DNA of 64,000 nt from Tricholomella constricta (taxonomy: Eukaryota > Basidiomycota > Agaricomycetes > Agaricales > Lyophyllaceae), in contig JAACJP010000071.1 of assembly GCA_013368375.1 (NCBI GenBank), positions 22,892 to 86,891 on the forward strand, given 5' to 3'. How positions within the stretch are numbered: position 1 is the stretch's first letter; every line of letters starts with the position of its first letter. Positions 49,893 through 61,705 of this stretch are shown one piece after another. The notes below the pieces were generated by a model. The model was not told where the DNA came from. It saw only the letters and a list, made by a program, of their open reading frames with translations, and ran no database searches. The position numbers were made by a program, and so were the translations under genes.

Positions 49893-52800
49893 CTAAATTA
49901 CAGACATGGCTACGGAGGAGTCGGCCAGCTGCCGAAAATTAGTATAATATGCAACAAGGAATCGCGCTGGGTTGGGTATCTGGGAGTGGGAGACGATAGG
50001 GAGCGTTAGCCATTTATTGAAGGCTGCTGGGGCAGACCAATCCTCGATTTCGACTTGTAAGTGCTTTGCGATTGTGACGAGAGTCTGATTACTCGTGGGT
50101 GGTGTTTCTAGTAGATAAATGAGTGTGATCACCGTCGGTATCATACTAGGGAAAGGCCCTTCGTGGGGACACCTGTCCGTGTGGAGGGGGCGGCCGGGTT
50201 CATGAGACGCATGACCAAAGACGGAGCGGAAGGGGATCCAGCAAGAGTAACACATGGGCCATATAACCGACTTTTGGAAATTATTTTTCTGGATGATGAG
50301 GCTCCATATGTGGTGGAACGAATGGCGGGTATGTTTATGAGGGGCTGGGTCACGTGATCCATGAACCCAACAGTCAGGACAACCGACCAGGAGCATCTGA
50401 TCGATGGCTTCCTTCAAAATTCGTAGCTGAGCTTCGCCAGCGAGGAACTCGTTTTCGACCCTTTGTCCGTTTGCGATCACAGGCGACTGAATGGGTGTTT
50501 TAGCCGATTGTTGAGGAGCCGATGGCTTTGCAGGGATCTTGAGTTCGGACGATGATACTGTTGATGAAATAGATTGAAAAGTGGAAGTTTCCGGAATAAG
50601 AAGCGACGTCTGTGTGTTCTGGAGCTTCTGTGAGGCCAAGCTGGACGAAACAACGCAATATCAGAGAGCTTACGTCAAGTGCAGCAGCACTGCAATTATC
50701 GCAAAGCGGTGTGGGTGCTATTGAGGCACAAGAGTGTGCGATGCCGTCTACACATGCGAACTCCAAAAGCCGGCAAGCTCGCGTGATGAGGAACCTGCGC
50801 ATTCCCATGACCCCGGTATTGTCGCCGTCGAGTACATGTCCGAATTCGTCGCGTTCGAGGGAAGGTTCTCGAGACCAAAAGACGTAAGAGAACGCAAGAC
50901 GTCCATCACGTCCCGCGCGCCCGACCTCCTGCACAAAATTCATCAAGTTCCGCACTTGATGGTGGATGACACAGCGGACTTTGTCAAAGTCGATGCCTTG
51001 TCCGAAACACATGGTCGCTACCATCCAGCGATCCTTCGCGTTTTTTCCCTCACGCCAAACCTGCATCCGCTCTTGTTTTGTCTTGGCATTCTCCATCGGG
51101 TCGACCACGACCTTGCTGATGTAGTACGGGATATCGAGCATCTGGCTGACTTGGATGACATCAGCCACGGTGGTGCAATAAATGAGCCCACGCTCGTCGT
51201 CGTGCATGAATGGAATGACGGTTTGCATGACTGCGCGGATACGCTCGACGATATCGCCGCGGTCCTTGACATGCTCCACTGAGTATTTAACGTTGACATG
51301 GTTCGGAGGCGCTCGGATTTCATGGAGCAATGAGCGTGGAATCTTCATTCTAGCACAGAGAGTATCGACGGAGGAAGGAAAAATGGTGGCGGAAAGAAAA
51401 GTGATCGGCTTCTGTAAGCTTGTGAGAATGTCGAACAGCTTGAAGCAGTCGCGGAAGTCCGACGTGTAGATATGATGTGCCTCGTCAATGAAAATTCGTT
51501 CGAGGCGGTCATGGATGGCGTTCGCCCAGCAGCGAAACTTTTCCGTGGCTGCAAGATGAGCGGCAACGAGGATGAGACGGTCGTTCGCAGAATCCACGCT
51601 GGGATAGATACCGCCACTGATGGTAGTCGAAGCCAGACGCCTTGCCAGATCTTCCACAAGGGCAGTGAGCGGAGCGACGACGACGAAGAGCTTCTCTGGG
51701 AGAAGCTGAGCGACGCCAAAAAAAGCCAGGCTCTTTCCGCTCCCGGTAGGGAGAATGGCGAGAACATGTTTGCGCGTCAGGCAGCTTTGAACGAGCTCGG
51801 CCTGCTCTGGACAAGTGAATTTTGGCGGCAGGTCATGAGGTAAAAGGGGCGCGAGCCTGGAAAGTAACTGGGGATGAACTGTTATTACCGAGCTGTTTGG
51901 CGTTGTCTGGAGAGGAACCCCGAGCGATTGTATGACTCGAGAGATCAAAGCTGAACCGAAGGCCTCCGCATGATCGTCCAATCTTTCCGAAAATCTATTG
52001 CCCATCTCAAGGACGGCCGCTTCGAGGGTAGCAGAGAGCTTCTTGGACAACGGCGATACGAGCCGATCGAATACGACAGATAGGTCCTCTCCGGGATGAT
52101 CCTTGGTTTAATCGCAGTTGGTGAGCGAATGTGACCCCACGAGCGAGTGAGAAAAACTTACTGTGTCGTTTTGCATGTATATTTTTGCCAGGGATGGGTG
52201 AATCTGTCCTATGCAGGCGTGCCACCGCATGCAAACCCGCTGATCCGATGCGATGGCCGTGTGTGAGAACTGTGGAAGCGCGTCGTTCATTTGCAACGCA
52301 TAATGGTCACTGGCGGTTTGTTCGTTGTGGCCAAACGTGGCGTGGATGTCCTTGAGCTCATGATCTTCGTCATCAGGAAGGCCAAAGTCGATGTGCGCAA
52401 TGTTGACCATGATAGTACACATTACTTGTCGCCAATCCCGAAGGCCCATTGCAAGGCCAAAGGTCTGAAAGGTAAAAGCGTTCAGGGATTTGCTAAAGTC
52501 TTGCCCTTCCATCACCCTTCCACTACGAACAAAAACGTAGGAAAGGTAATTCTCTGCAGCTGCCTTGTCGAAGCCACACCACGGTGCCAGATGAGCAGCT
52601 GCAGGGTAGGCGACACCCAATATTAGGAGAAGCAGGCGAGAGACAGCAAAAGATGGCGAATGAGCTGTGAGACGCCCTCCGCCGTGGATATTGCGATTCT
52701 TGTCATACCGCGGGACGAATGTAACCTGGTTGCTGATTATAAACATACTGCGCTCGCCCTCTCGGTTGTTCGCGAACTTCATATCTTCGCACTCCGTTCC

Positions 52801-55398
52801 GCGAACACCACCGCCCCACGTGATTGATATCATGCAAAACAATAGGGACGTGATCTCGTCCAGTATACTGAACCATCCCCACAGGGCGGCTAAGTAAAAG
52901 GATAAGCAGTCGATCTTATGAAATCGTTGATAGTTGTACCTGAATTACTCTTCACATGGCCTTGTATGTATTCGAACATATGTTTGTCCTGGCACAAATG
53001 GTCGAGCAATCGCGACTGGAATTTTTGCAGCCCGTTCTCCGGCTCCTCGAAGATGGAGTACTTGAGGGCGTTTTCGAGGGGGCGATCTCGGAACCATTGG
53101 CTAGCACGTTTGTGATCGGGATCTAGGCGTTTATCTATGTGCGCGAGGATATCGTCATAGGAACATTGACGGAAGAGGCGCGATATCAAGACTTTCAGGT
53201 CATCGAGCGAAGTGGGGATACTTTCATAAAAGCTTTTCAATTGGAGGGAGAAGCCGTCAATGCTGAGGACAGTCTTTTCCGAATTCCAGTTAAAGCGGGC
53301 GAAACCGGCGTGTTTTTTTGCGAGGGCGGAGAATAGCTTCATATACTGCCGGAGGACTGTGAAGGTCGTCTGGCCACCGTCGTGGATGAACGGAGCGATG
53401 TATTTTTGGTAGCAGCTATGACAAGAAGAGTCAGGTGTGCTCAGATCGTCAGAATAGAAGACGCACAAATGGCCTTTGTTTTCGTTTGAGGGTTTCAAGC
53501 AGAGAATCTCCCAGCATGCGGTGGCGCGGAAACCCCATTGAGCGCGGGCGATGTTGTGTGGAAACTGCGTGACCGAGGCGTACGTTCCATGGTCATCTAC
53601 AAGATGGTACGCGATGAGGAACGGGCTGAAAGGGTCGCGGGTCTCGCACTCCTCAAATTGCTTGCTACACAAGGAGAGGATGGACCAAACACAGTCGTGG
53701 AAGCACGGGATGACGTCGGCAGATGAGTGATCAGGAGCTTCCAGCATATCCTGTAGGGTTACAAGATGATTTACGGTCGTCGGGTGCAGAGAGACTGTAA
53801 ATTTCTCCATAGGGGATATGATGTGGCGAAGAAGGAAAACAAGAAAATAGGCAATAAAGTCTGCGTTCTTGTCCACCGTGCTGCGTTCCTGAGGCTGGCT
53901 GAATGGAATCTGGTGCAGCTCCTCGCTGAGCGAAAAAGGTTGAAGACTGAGCGATGAAGCAAAAGAACTCAAGAGAAGAGCTTACGAGGGGTTAGCCGAT
54001 CTGATATATCTGCGCGTGAGGACGCCGAGGTCTGATATCTGTTTCATGATTTGGTGGTAGTACTCTCTCGCAATGTTAGTCATTGAGTGAAAGTGAGGCT
54101 CCGTCTTTTCGTTGCCGGGAAACGCAGTCGCGCGGAGGATGCGGAGGTTGACGCCATCAAGGAGCCTATCCCAATCTGTGCGAGCAAAGATGATATTCCT
54201 ACGTTGCCCACTCTGAGCGGCCTGATACGACTCTGGCTCTTTTCCGATGCCGATTGACTTGCTGAGGGCGAGAACAGCCGTGACTTCGACAGACTTTTGG
54301 TAAAGGATCGTGCGTGACTTCAACGAAGTGACGCTCGGTCAAATGTTTACTCAGGGCGTAGGCGAGAACGCAAACGAAGGGGCGCTTTCTGGGGCCATAA
54401 TCTGGGTGGACTGCTGCCGCATGTCTTCTCACTTTGTCCTGGCTACCGAAAACCATCGCGGCGTTGGGGCAGTCAACCACGGCGCATTTGAATCCGGTGA
54501 TCGTGCGGAGACCCTCGATTGGAGGAGTGGGGCCGGGTAATATCGGATGAGGATGGTGGGCGTTGAGCTTCTGGAGTTGCTCTTCGAGATCTGCTTTGGG
54601 AGGTATTTTGCGGGATGCGGGCAAAGAACGGTTTTTGCCCTGGGTGTGCTTCATCGCGTGAGCATGGATATGAGCCATCGGGACGATAGATCGGCAGACA
54701 AGGCAGATAATTCGGTTGTATACCGGGTCGACGCATATTTCTTTGTCCAGCAGATACTTGCGGGCGTGTGCGACTTCATCCTGCGGTACGTCCACGACCA
54801 TGGGAACTTCTGTTGGCTCAGAGTCCTCTTCGCCATCGTCAGAGCCTTGACCACTGTCCGAGTCGGATTCTGGTGGAGATTCGTTCGTCTCATCAACGTC
54901 TGTGTAATCCGACATCTGGACATCATGATGAGGCACATTGGCATTCACCGAGACGTCTAACATATCAGAGAGAGCATATGAGGAGGCCTCGGGAGCGGTC
55001 AAACTCTCAGTCTCCAGAGGTGTGTCGTCAAAGTTTCTAGTGTCAGCCGGTGGGTGTTCGGGGAGTCGACACATCGAATGCACCAAGTAGTATGAAAATC
55101 GCGAGTGTCGAGGCTCTCCGCATGGACATGGTATCAAATGGGTGAGTGGATCTCGGATGACCGTAACTTGGTCGCCTTTGGATGCGAAATTAGTAAAGGT
55201 TGTATCGAGCCAATGCAACAAACCATTGAATTTAAACACGCTTGATTTTGAATGGTAGGTTCGCTTGTGCAAGATGAGAAGACGCTTCAGGTACAGAGGC
55301 CGTGGGCAGCCTTCTACAGTGCAACTGACTCTGATTCATGTGCGCGGTTTAATGGAATATCGGTTGAGCAAGAAACATATTGCGTACGAGGTAGGCAT
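49893..55398 (-). CDS. C2H2/OrsD-type RecQ helicase, seven exons (1,729 aa)
   Basis: Exons 55398-55388, 55324-54376, 54317-53986, 53946-52940, 52889-52162, 52101-50674 and 50627-49893 join in phase to 5,190 nt. Residues 5-28 are a perfect C2H2 finger (C-x4-C-x12-H-x4-H). Residues about 211-230 (ICLVCRSIVPMAHIHAHAMK) and 284-310 are further C-C-H-H modules of OrsD (DUF3505) type. GGVRGTE near 795 and RDWRQ..GHNEQTASDHYA (about 917-963) fill the middle. The helicase core has motif 0 (F-x-CPEQ), Walker A LPTGSGKS (about 1126), FIDEAHH (about 1214), LSAT and GRAGRDGR. The tail has CPDCW and a second Cys/His set. RecQ enzymes unwind DNA 3' to 5'; OrsD-RecQ fusions are multicopy in mushroom genomes and resemble telomere-linked helicases. 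The tiny first exon is inferred because it restores the finger and the frame. Confidence 0.85.
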
Positions 55399-56222
55399 AA
55401 TCACTGTTGACGGATTTCTACCAAAGCTACGAGCAACAAAACGCAAGTTTGAAGCGGCCTGCCCTTGTAGAAGAACGGGCAAACTTTATTACAAAAGCAC
55501 GAATAACCCCCGGATCTAGTAGAAGATCCGTCGATTAAGTTACCACTCGATCCAGATCCCTGATGGAGGCTACCCAAATAGAATGGCCCGCCGCCTTCGC
55601 CCGCCATGATGCAAGCGCTTAGTGGTGGTTAATAACGGCGACGTTGCGCTGGCGGCATAGTTTGAGTTTTCTAATCAATAACAGAATGCGTGGTGTGTAC
55701 TGCAAGGGTGAAAAAATGCACCTTGCGAGGACTCGAACTAGCTGATTTTGACTTTGTATTTGAGTTAAACATCCCTCTTTGAGACCCTACCCATTCAGTG
55801 CGAAAACTCTGGAGTTGGTCTTCCAGAAAAGGGAGCACGCCGAGATGCCTAAAGCGGAAGTCGTCGCGTCAGCTGTCAAGCGGGAGAATTACAGAAGTTC
55901 GCCGAATGGAGATCTAAAATCGACTCAAGACTGGGACATTGGGCGCGTCAAGTTGCAAGGTGTGAGCGTAACCGTCCAATTTCTATCTGCATAGCCATTC
56001 GACTTTACTCCTTGTTCAAAGGGCGTATTATGTGGTTTTATGCCGCTTGCTATATCTGCAGTAAATTCACATTTTCATTCGGCCATTTTGGGCCGAGCAT
56101 CAACTTCTATTAATTAAGCTTCCAAGACGTCAAACGATAATTGTATTCACGTTGGGTAAGCCTTCGGTTCTCCCCATTGTCTTTCTCTTGAACCGACAAG
56201 TCACTAGTCCTAGTCAACAGCG
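55399..56222. other. Intergenic with weak small-gene signals
   Basis: On the plus strand an ATG at 55844 reads MPKAEVVASAVKRENYRSSP to a possible GTGTGA..CATAG intron of 35 nt, after which the frame stays open to a TAA near 56111; the short intron makes this weak. On the minus strand a 68-codon frame lies at 55401-55607. At 55715-55745 (minus) a pol III B-box-like AGTTCGAGTCC is followed 13 nt later by TTTTTT. Confidence 0.3.
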
Positions 56223-57338
56223 ATGCAGCACAACAACGCCGCGTACGTGCATGCATTTCTTTCACCTTTGCCAGCTAACAGCGTTATAGCTTGCGTCATT
56301 TAATGACCGGGCTCACCACTGAGTCACGCCACGACGTGTGCAAAATTTTTCTGGCCATGGACACCCGTTTCAAAACAGCTTCCTCTTCAACAGGAGGCGA
56401 CATTGGTCTTCTCGTCAAGGGCTGGGCAGAACACGTGCAGTACGTTCGGCGTGCTGAACCTGTTTTGGCGGCTACATGTACCCCTGCTGGTAAGTCCACG
56501 TGTTTTTGGGGATAAACTTTGACAATTGACTGGAGCTTAGCTGCCCTGGGACAGCTCCCGTTCTTTCGCAGCATCTACCTTGATGTCGATAACCTGATCA
56601 AGGGACTGGCCAAGCGGGCCAACCTGGATGTGGACGACCTGATCGACGCATATCTACGTCGAAGCCCACATCTTGTTGATCAAGGGCCGGACAGCCGCAA
56701 AGCCAGTAGAGCCGTGGACGCAGTCCGTGAGTATCTTAGTGATTGGATTTGCACGATACGAAACTGAACATGAGCTAGCCATTGACCGGGTGAAAGTGGC
56801 AAGGGCACTGGTTGAAGAGCTGGTGAGTGTCGCTGTTCTGTTGAAGGCAACTTGATTAACAAGTCCACAGGTGACGCAACTGAAGAAAGAAGGGTTTGAA
56901 TCTACCGTCCTCATGGCGGATATGCGTTCGAGAGCGGATGAGAATCGCGGTGAGGTAGTGAGTTCGGAGGGGCTCACAGGAGTAAGGCATTGTGTCACGC
57001 CTCCGTCAATTCCGATAGCTAATGTGCCTCCTTTAGTATTGGGAAGAGCGGGTCTGTTTCAGCGAGCAAAAGGCCGTCATGCTTGCGGCGTGTCATGCAC
57101 GGTAGGAAATTTGGTCACTGGCTGCACAGTCTCATCGATCTCATCTTTCATCCACAAATTTAGGCTTCGTATGATACATGCGTATACCGATGTACAGCGC
57201 AACGCGGAAGTTGCCGAGGGCATGACGCGCTCTGTCCCCGCCTTACCGAGTGACAGCCACAAGGCCGAGCAAGGCGACGCCAAGGATCGTCATTGGACAG
57301 CCTTTGCTACCGCGTCCGGCGACACCCCTGAAGTGTAG
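56223..57338 (+). CDS. Unrecognised protein, seven exons (257 aa)
   Basis: Exons 56223-56242, 56290-56489, 56541-56726, 56779-56822, 56871-56954, 57037-57101 and 57164-57338 join in phase (774 nt, TAG stop). All introns are GT-AG and 47-82 nt. The protein starts MQHNNAALRHLMTGLT and includes FKTASSSTGGDIGLLVKGWA, DVDNLIKGLAKRANLDVDD, a helical stretch (VARALVEELVTQLKKEGFES) and a polar tail. No signal peptide, membrane segment or cysteine pattern is seen. The first half aligns in layout with the 169-residue protein at 58630 (xxxAS-S-GD-LL, then DLI/GLI-x5-A). Family and function not recognised. The density of introns with uninterrupted phase makes a real, live gene likely. Confidence 0.65.
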
Positions 57339-57409
57339 GCTTGCTTGGGCAATCCGTGCGTCTGTAGGTCAAAGTAGCACGTTTCATGGACTACGAGTGC
57401 CATACTTAG

Positions 57410-57424
57410 GGTTTAGGGTTTTGT
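57410..57424 (+). repeat. Interstitial telomere-like motif
   Basis: TTAGGGTTTAGGGTTTT: two imperfect copies of the TTAGGG-type telomere repeat. Too short to be more than suggestive. Confidence 0.5.
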
Positions 57425-58543
57425 CAGGCAAAAAAACTGAAATGACTGGGGTTCATATACGCAGTGAAAAGTCCGTCGAGTTAAGTCAAGCACAAACGAG
57501 GCAAAAAGGTGCAATGGAGCCAAACTGAACCGTAAACAACGCGGAAATTGCATTGACGTCACCATCGACCAACCTTCCGACTCAAAATGCACTTTGTTTT
57601 TTTGCAGCTGCCGGCAGGTCAAGTTAGCATCTCAATGTCACTTTCACTGCCTGACGCGATGCTGTACTTAGTTGATTTTCCAGCAGCCATCCGTTTGCTT
57701 ACGTGTTGCGACCCGCGATCCTTAAATACAAGTGCGCGGCCCCAATCAACTCGTCCGCGTCTCTCGCTCCTTCCCACCGTCACCCTGCTGGCCCTCCCCT
57801 TCCCCCTGACATGCCCTGCCTACTGGATATCTATGTCTGCTCAATATCGGGTTTAACTAAGGACAAGTGCTCTACATATCTGACGGCGGCAGACGTTCTG
57901 ATCTAGAACCCTTAGAAGTCAAGAAGTCGAGAAGCGCAGAGCACGTAGGGGAAGCGATATCAGGTACGTTCGCAGCTCACAGGATGCAGATAGACAAGGG
58001 GAATACCACAAATCTCTTATTTTTACTCGCATTGCTGACAGCCCTGGTCTTCAGCTGACTGAAGAAGGCAGGCCGGACTGGGTGGGTTGTGAGGACATAG
58101 GCTCGGAGCAGGGCATGAACACGAAGCTTCGATTGAGAGTCAGTAGACCGTGACGCGTCGGCGCACGCGCATATACTCACTTAAACTTGTTATATTTAGC
58201 AGAAATTGAAATTTTATTGAACACAACCTAATGTCAGAAATATGAATCTGAAGATATCGAAGCTATGTTAGGCGGCTCGATGCTGCTCCTACTTGCTCGA
58301 TAAAATTCCGAGATTTCGAGTGCGAGGAAGTGACATCGAGCCGATTCTGGCAGACGGGTTTGCGCTCGTTTGGCCTCAATCCGACTCAATCGACTTTTCA
58401 CTGGGGTTCATAAGGGGGCTCACAACTTCTGGGGGTTTACAAACAGAATTATCCATGCTATCGAAAGCGCGACAGTCGCCATAATCGTCGAAATTTACCC
58501 TTTTTCGGTGATCTGCGCGGCCGGCCTTCAGCGCTAGTTTTTT
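57425..58543. other. Intergenic, possible small gene
   Basis: A pyrimidine-rich leader (57750-57800) precedes ATG 57810 (MPCLLDIYVCSIS). A possible GTTTAA..TCTAG intron and the exon EPLEVKKSRSAEHVGEAIS follow, ending at a GTACGT donor and a stop soon after the next acceptor. The product would be about 35 residues; support is limited to splice-like signals. Nothing else recognised. Confidence 0.3.
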
Positions 58544-58550
58544 TATATAA
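58544..58550 (+). promoter_or_regulatory. TATA box of the 169-aa gene
   Basis: TATATAA, preceded by a T run, 80 bp upstream of the ATG at 58630. The distance suits a fungal core promoter. Confidence 0.55.
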
Positions 58551-58629
58551 GGGACCTTGCTGCCCCACCCCCACATCGTCGCCATCATCTCAAAGCGTCG
58601 CAAGTATTTGAATCATATCCAACGAGCTG

Positions 58630-59191
58630 ATGCCTACTTTTGTCCCCCAGTCAATGGAAAAACACGAGATGACCCGCGACTTCTTTCTACAATTGGACGG
58701 TATCATGCGCGTGGCGTCGAGCTACACCGATGGAGACACCCTGCTAGCAATCTGCAGGTGGGTAGAGGAGGCAGAAGTGGGCTTGAGTCGCAGTGAGTCG
58801 CTTGATTTCACCCACGCGCTCAGCATGAATTGATTGCTTGGTAGACACAGCGTTGGATAGCATCTACGCCGTAGCTGACGGCCTTATCTCCGAGCTTTCC
58901 GACAAGGCCGGCACCGATGGCGACACCCTACTCCACCAGTATCTTACCCTGTGGGGTCTTACCAGCCCGAGCGCATCTAGTGATGGCTGTGATCACGAAC
59001 CTCGCCCGGCAGCCCTCGAGCAGGCGACAACCGAAGAAGGCGCGACGTCCACGGCTGAGTCCAGCATTGGACCATCGTCCGACGACAATACCGCCGCTGA
59101 CTCCGAAACCAGCGACACATCCTCGGAGTCCTACTTATGGGCCGCGTACGAAGACATCACGGCGGAAGATTTGCTAGGACTTGATCACTAA
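58630..59191 (+). CDS. Small acidic protein, paralogue of the 56.2-kb gene (169 aa)
   Basis: Exons 58630-58792 and 58845-59191 join in phase (510 nt) through a GTGAGT..GGTAG intron. The N-terminal half, MRVASSYTDGDTLLAICRWV ... DSIYAVADGLISELSDKAGT, parallels FKTASSSTGGDIGLLVKGWA ... RSIYLDVDNLIKGLAKRANL of the 257-residue protein, and an intron interrupts both at the equivalent point. The C-terminal half is low-complexity and acidic (Ser/Thr/Asp/Glu), ending EDITAEDLLGLDH. A second ATG (codon 9, MEKHEMTRDFF) is possible. A TATA box lies 80 bp upstream. Function unknown. Confidence 0.65.
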
Positions 59192-59488
59192 TTTTAAATA
59201 CTTTTCGTTTGCACATGCAGCCGTTGTATGCAGTCAGGACTGTTAAATTGTTATCGCATATGTAGCCATGTTCTGTCATTGTGTTCCTAAACGCGCCCCT
59301 CACATTTGGTACCTCACTCTGAACGAGGTCTTTACAATGCAAGGTCCCCCTATGTAAGTTACATAGCGTCTAAAAGATTAATGATAATGCAAGAACACCT
59401 GAAAACACTCTGCGAGTGGCATGTTGGTCACATGACCATAACATGCCACAACAACACGTTACCTCATCTGTCGCGCGCAAGGTGGCGC

Positions 59489-61078
59489 ATGATGCAGCCA
59501 TCCATCATGCTCCCCGAGCACGCAGATTTGTTACGCTGCCTCGGGGATGCCTTATCTGCGGTTGGGTCTGTCGATGCTCTGGAAGAACCGGTCAGCCCCT
59601 ACACACGAGCTCAATATGCTCGGATGCTCGCCGAGGCAAACCAGTACTCTGGCCAAATTTTAGCCCAGGTTAGGATGCTGGGGACCGTGTCTGCCGAATA
59701 TATTGGGGAAGATGTTCAGGATGATGGATCGGGAGACTGGGGTGCGTCAATTCCGTTGCTTTTTCGCCGACCAATATCTGGAACTGGTGTTGGCACAGAG
59801 ATTTTGCAAAACCCGCTAGCAGCAGACGATATTGAAGATGAACTTGAAGTTGAATCTGAGCTTGGGGCTGAACGTGTAGCGGAGCTTAACGCTGAACTTG
59901 ATGCGGAACTACAAGATTTGCCGCCGGATGAGGAAAGCGACTCGAACGAAGAGGACAAGTCGGTGCGTTATCAGTGTATGCGTCGCGCATATATCACTGA
60001 AATTCCCCAATAGGAGGTCCGGGCGCGTGTGGAGAGGTTATGGCCGCGGTATCTGTGGCTCAAAATGCGGCCTAGTGACTTTGTGGATCTGCTCCTCAAG
60101 AGGAGAAGCTATCTCGCAGCAAGGCCGAAGATGCAGCCCTCGCGCGGTTGCTCGTAGGGTACAGCAATCCTTCGCAGGAGGCTTTGGTGAGTCTCAAATC
60201 CGGCGCATATATTCATTGATACGTTGACTGTTTTACCAGAAACACATGTTGCAAGGTGCTATGGACAACATGGAACCATGGAATGACGTGATAGCCCTAA
60301 GTGACGAGATCGACGCGGAAGGTGATGTTAAGAGACGGCTGTTCAAGCGGGAGGAGGTCAGTCAACGGTATCAAGCTTCCTTTGGAACGACGCTCATGTG
60401 TACATGGGAAGTTTATGTACCAGAACAACGCAGGAACACGCCTCAGCACGCATGCGATGACTGTCATTCAAATCATAAAACAACTTGAAATTCGCGCTCG
60501 ACTGGAGACAGGTCTCGGCCCATTGGAAGACAACTTTTGTGACACAGATATTCGAGGTGCTCAAAGCCAACGAAATAACGGATATAACTAGGAAGTGGGG
60601 TGGCACGATGCGGAACAAGGAAATGAAGAAACTCAGGAGAACCTTTGGAAAGTGGCACCAAAAAATCGTCACTGATCGCAACCACGTACTCAAAATTTAT
60701 CATATGGTTAGTTACATGCCTCGACCTTTAATTGTCATATTGACTGATGTCCGCTAGTTGGCGCCGGCGTCCTCCTGGACACTACCTGGGCCCCGAACCC
60801 TCGATCGCGGGTACTTTGGTGCAACGCTCAACCGAGTTTTCATTACTCTTCAATCCAAAATTGCGGAGGACGGGAGCGGATATGACAGCATTCAACAATA
60901 CAAGAGACGGATGAAAAGGTCGTCCCGATCTATATTAAAAACCCTATTGGAGGCAGCTGACTGGAACAACGTTTGGGAATTTGTTGAAAACTTTCTCAAC
61001 GACGCCGAGAACGAGGCAGACGGAGAAGGAACAGACACTGACGCGGACGAGCCAGATGGAGAAGAAGAAGAGGCATGA
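59489..61078 (+). CDS. Unrecognised acidic-tailed protein, seven exons (419 aa)
   Basis: Exons 59489-59962, 60014-60048, 60120-60186, 60240-60356, 60412-60462, 60512-60706 and 60758-61078 join in phase to 1,260 nt. Introns are GT-AG, 49-71 nt; two donors (GTCAGT, GTCATT) are weak but restore the frame exactly. The start MMQPSIMLPEHADLLRCLGD is the first ATG before a conserved-looking helix; upstream ATGs in the same frame also exist. Features are an acidic stretch (DDIEDELEVESELGAERVAE), a basic helical part (MRNKEMKKLRRTFGKWHQKI), RGYFGATLNRVF and a very acidic C-terminus (DADEPDGEEEEA). It starts 298 bp after the 169-residue gene on the same strand. Function unknown. Confidence 0.6.
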
Positions 61079-61209
61079 TCCGCAATCGAGCCAGATGGAG
61101 AAGCGTCAGAGGAAGGGGAACAATCCGCCGTTGTTTAGTGCCTACAACATAGCTAAATTTCATGTGAACGCGAGACGTTGACAAGGACAAAGTTTATATT
61201 CTGAGACCT

Positions 61210-61345
61210 CATTACATCGCCTGACCCATCATCGATGCATCATCTTTTAATGTGACTCGCCTCGCCATGCTGCCTACTTCAACATTCCCGTGGTCAATGG
61301 AGAAAACACGAGCTATCGTCCCATTTGTATGATAAGATCCATGAT
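61210..61345 (+). pseudogene. Relic of the 169-aa gene's 5' end
   Basis: ATG CTGCCTACTTCAACATTCCC, then GTCAATGGAGAAAACACGAG, parallels the start of the 58630 gene (ATGCCTACTTTTGTCCCCCA, GTCAATGGAAAAACACGAG), including an upstream CATCATCT string. The frame stops after about 20 codons. It is a truncated duplicate. Confidence 0.6.
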
Positions 61346-61535
61346 CAGCAATGTGTTTTATGTAAAAAAGCGTAAAGTATTGGCTCAGTGTTATCTTATC
61401 TGATGTCTCGGTATGTCCGTACGCCGTTATCTCTTTGAACAGTTAATTCATCACACCATTGAATTGAAATCTATTGTGCCGCCCCAGAGCGCTCTGATGT
61501 GACGCGCCGCCGTTTGCGAGGGCGCTGTTCCCTGT

Positions 61536-61550
61536 TTAACCCTAACCCTC
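61536..61550 (-). repeat. Interstitial telomere-like motif
   Basis: TTAACCCTAACCCTC, two copies of CCCTAA-type repeat, next to the CCGCCGTTTGCGAGGGCGC motif at 61507. Too short to prove a former chromosome end. Confidence 0.5.
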
Positions 61551-61705
61551 TCTTGGCCCCGCCTTGTGGGCGGTTGTTTTTTTTTTCATAGCATTTGCTC
61601 AAGTCAACTAAGTCAACTCACTTCCTGCTTTGCTTTGTCGCTTTTCTGCTGTGCTCAGCGCTCCACGAGACCGAAAACATTCAGTCAACTAACGGTTCCT
61701 GGAAC

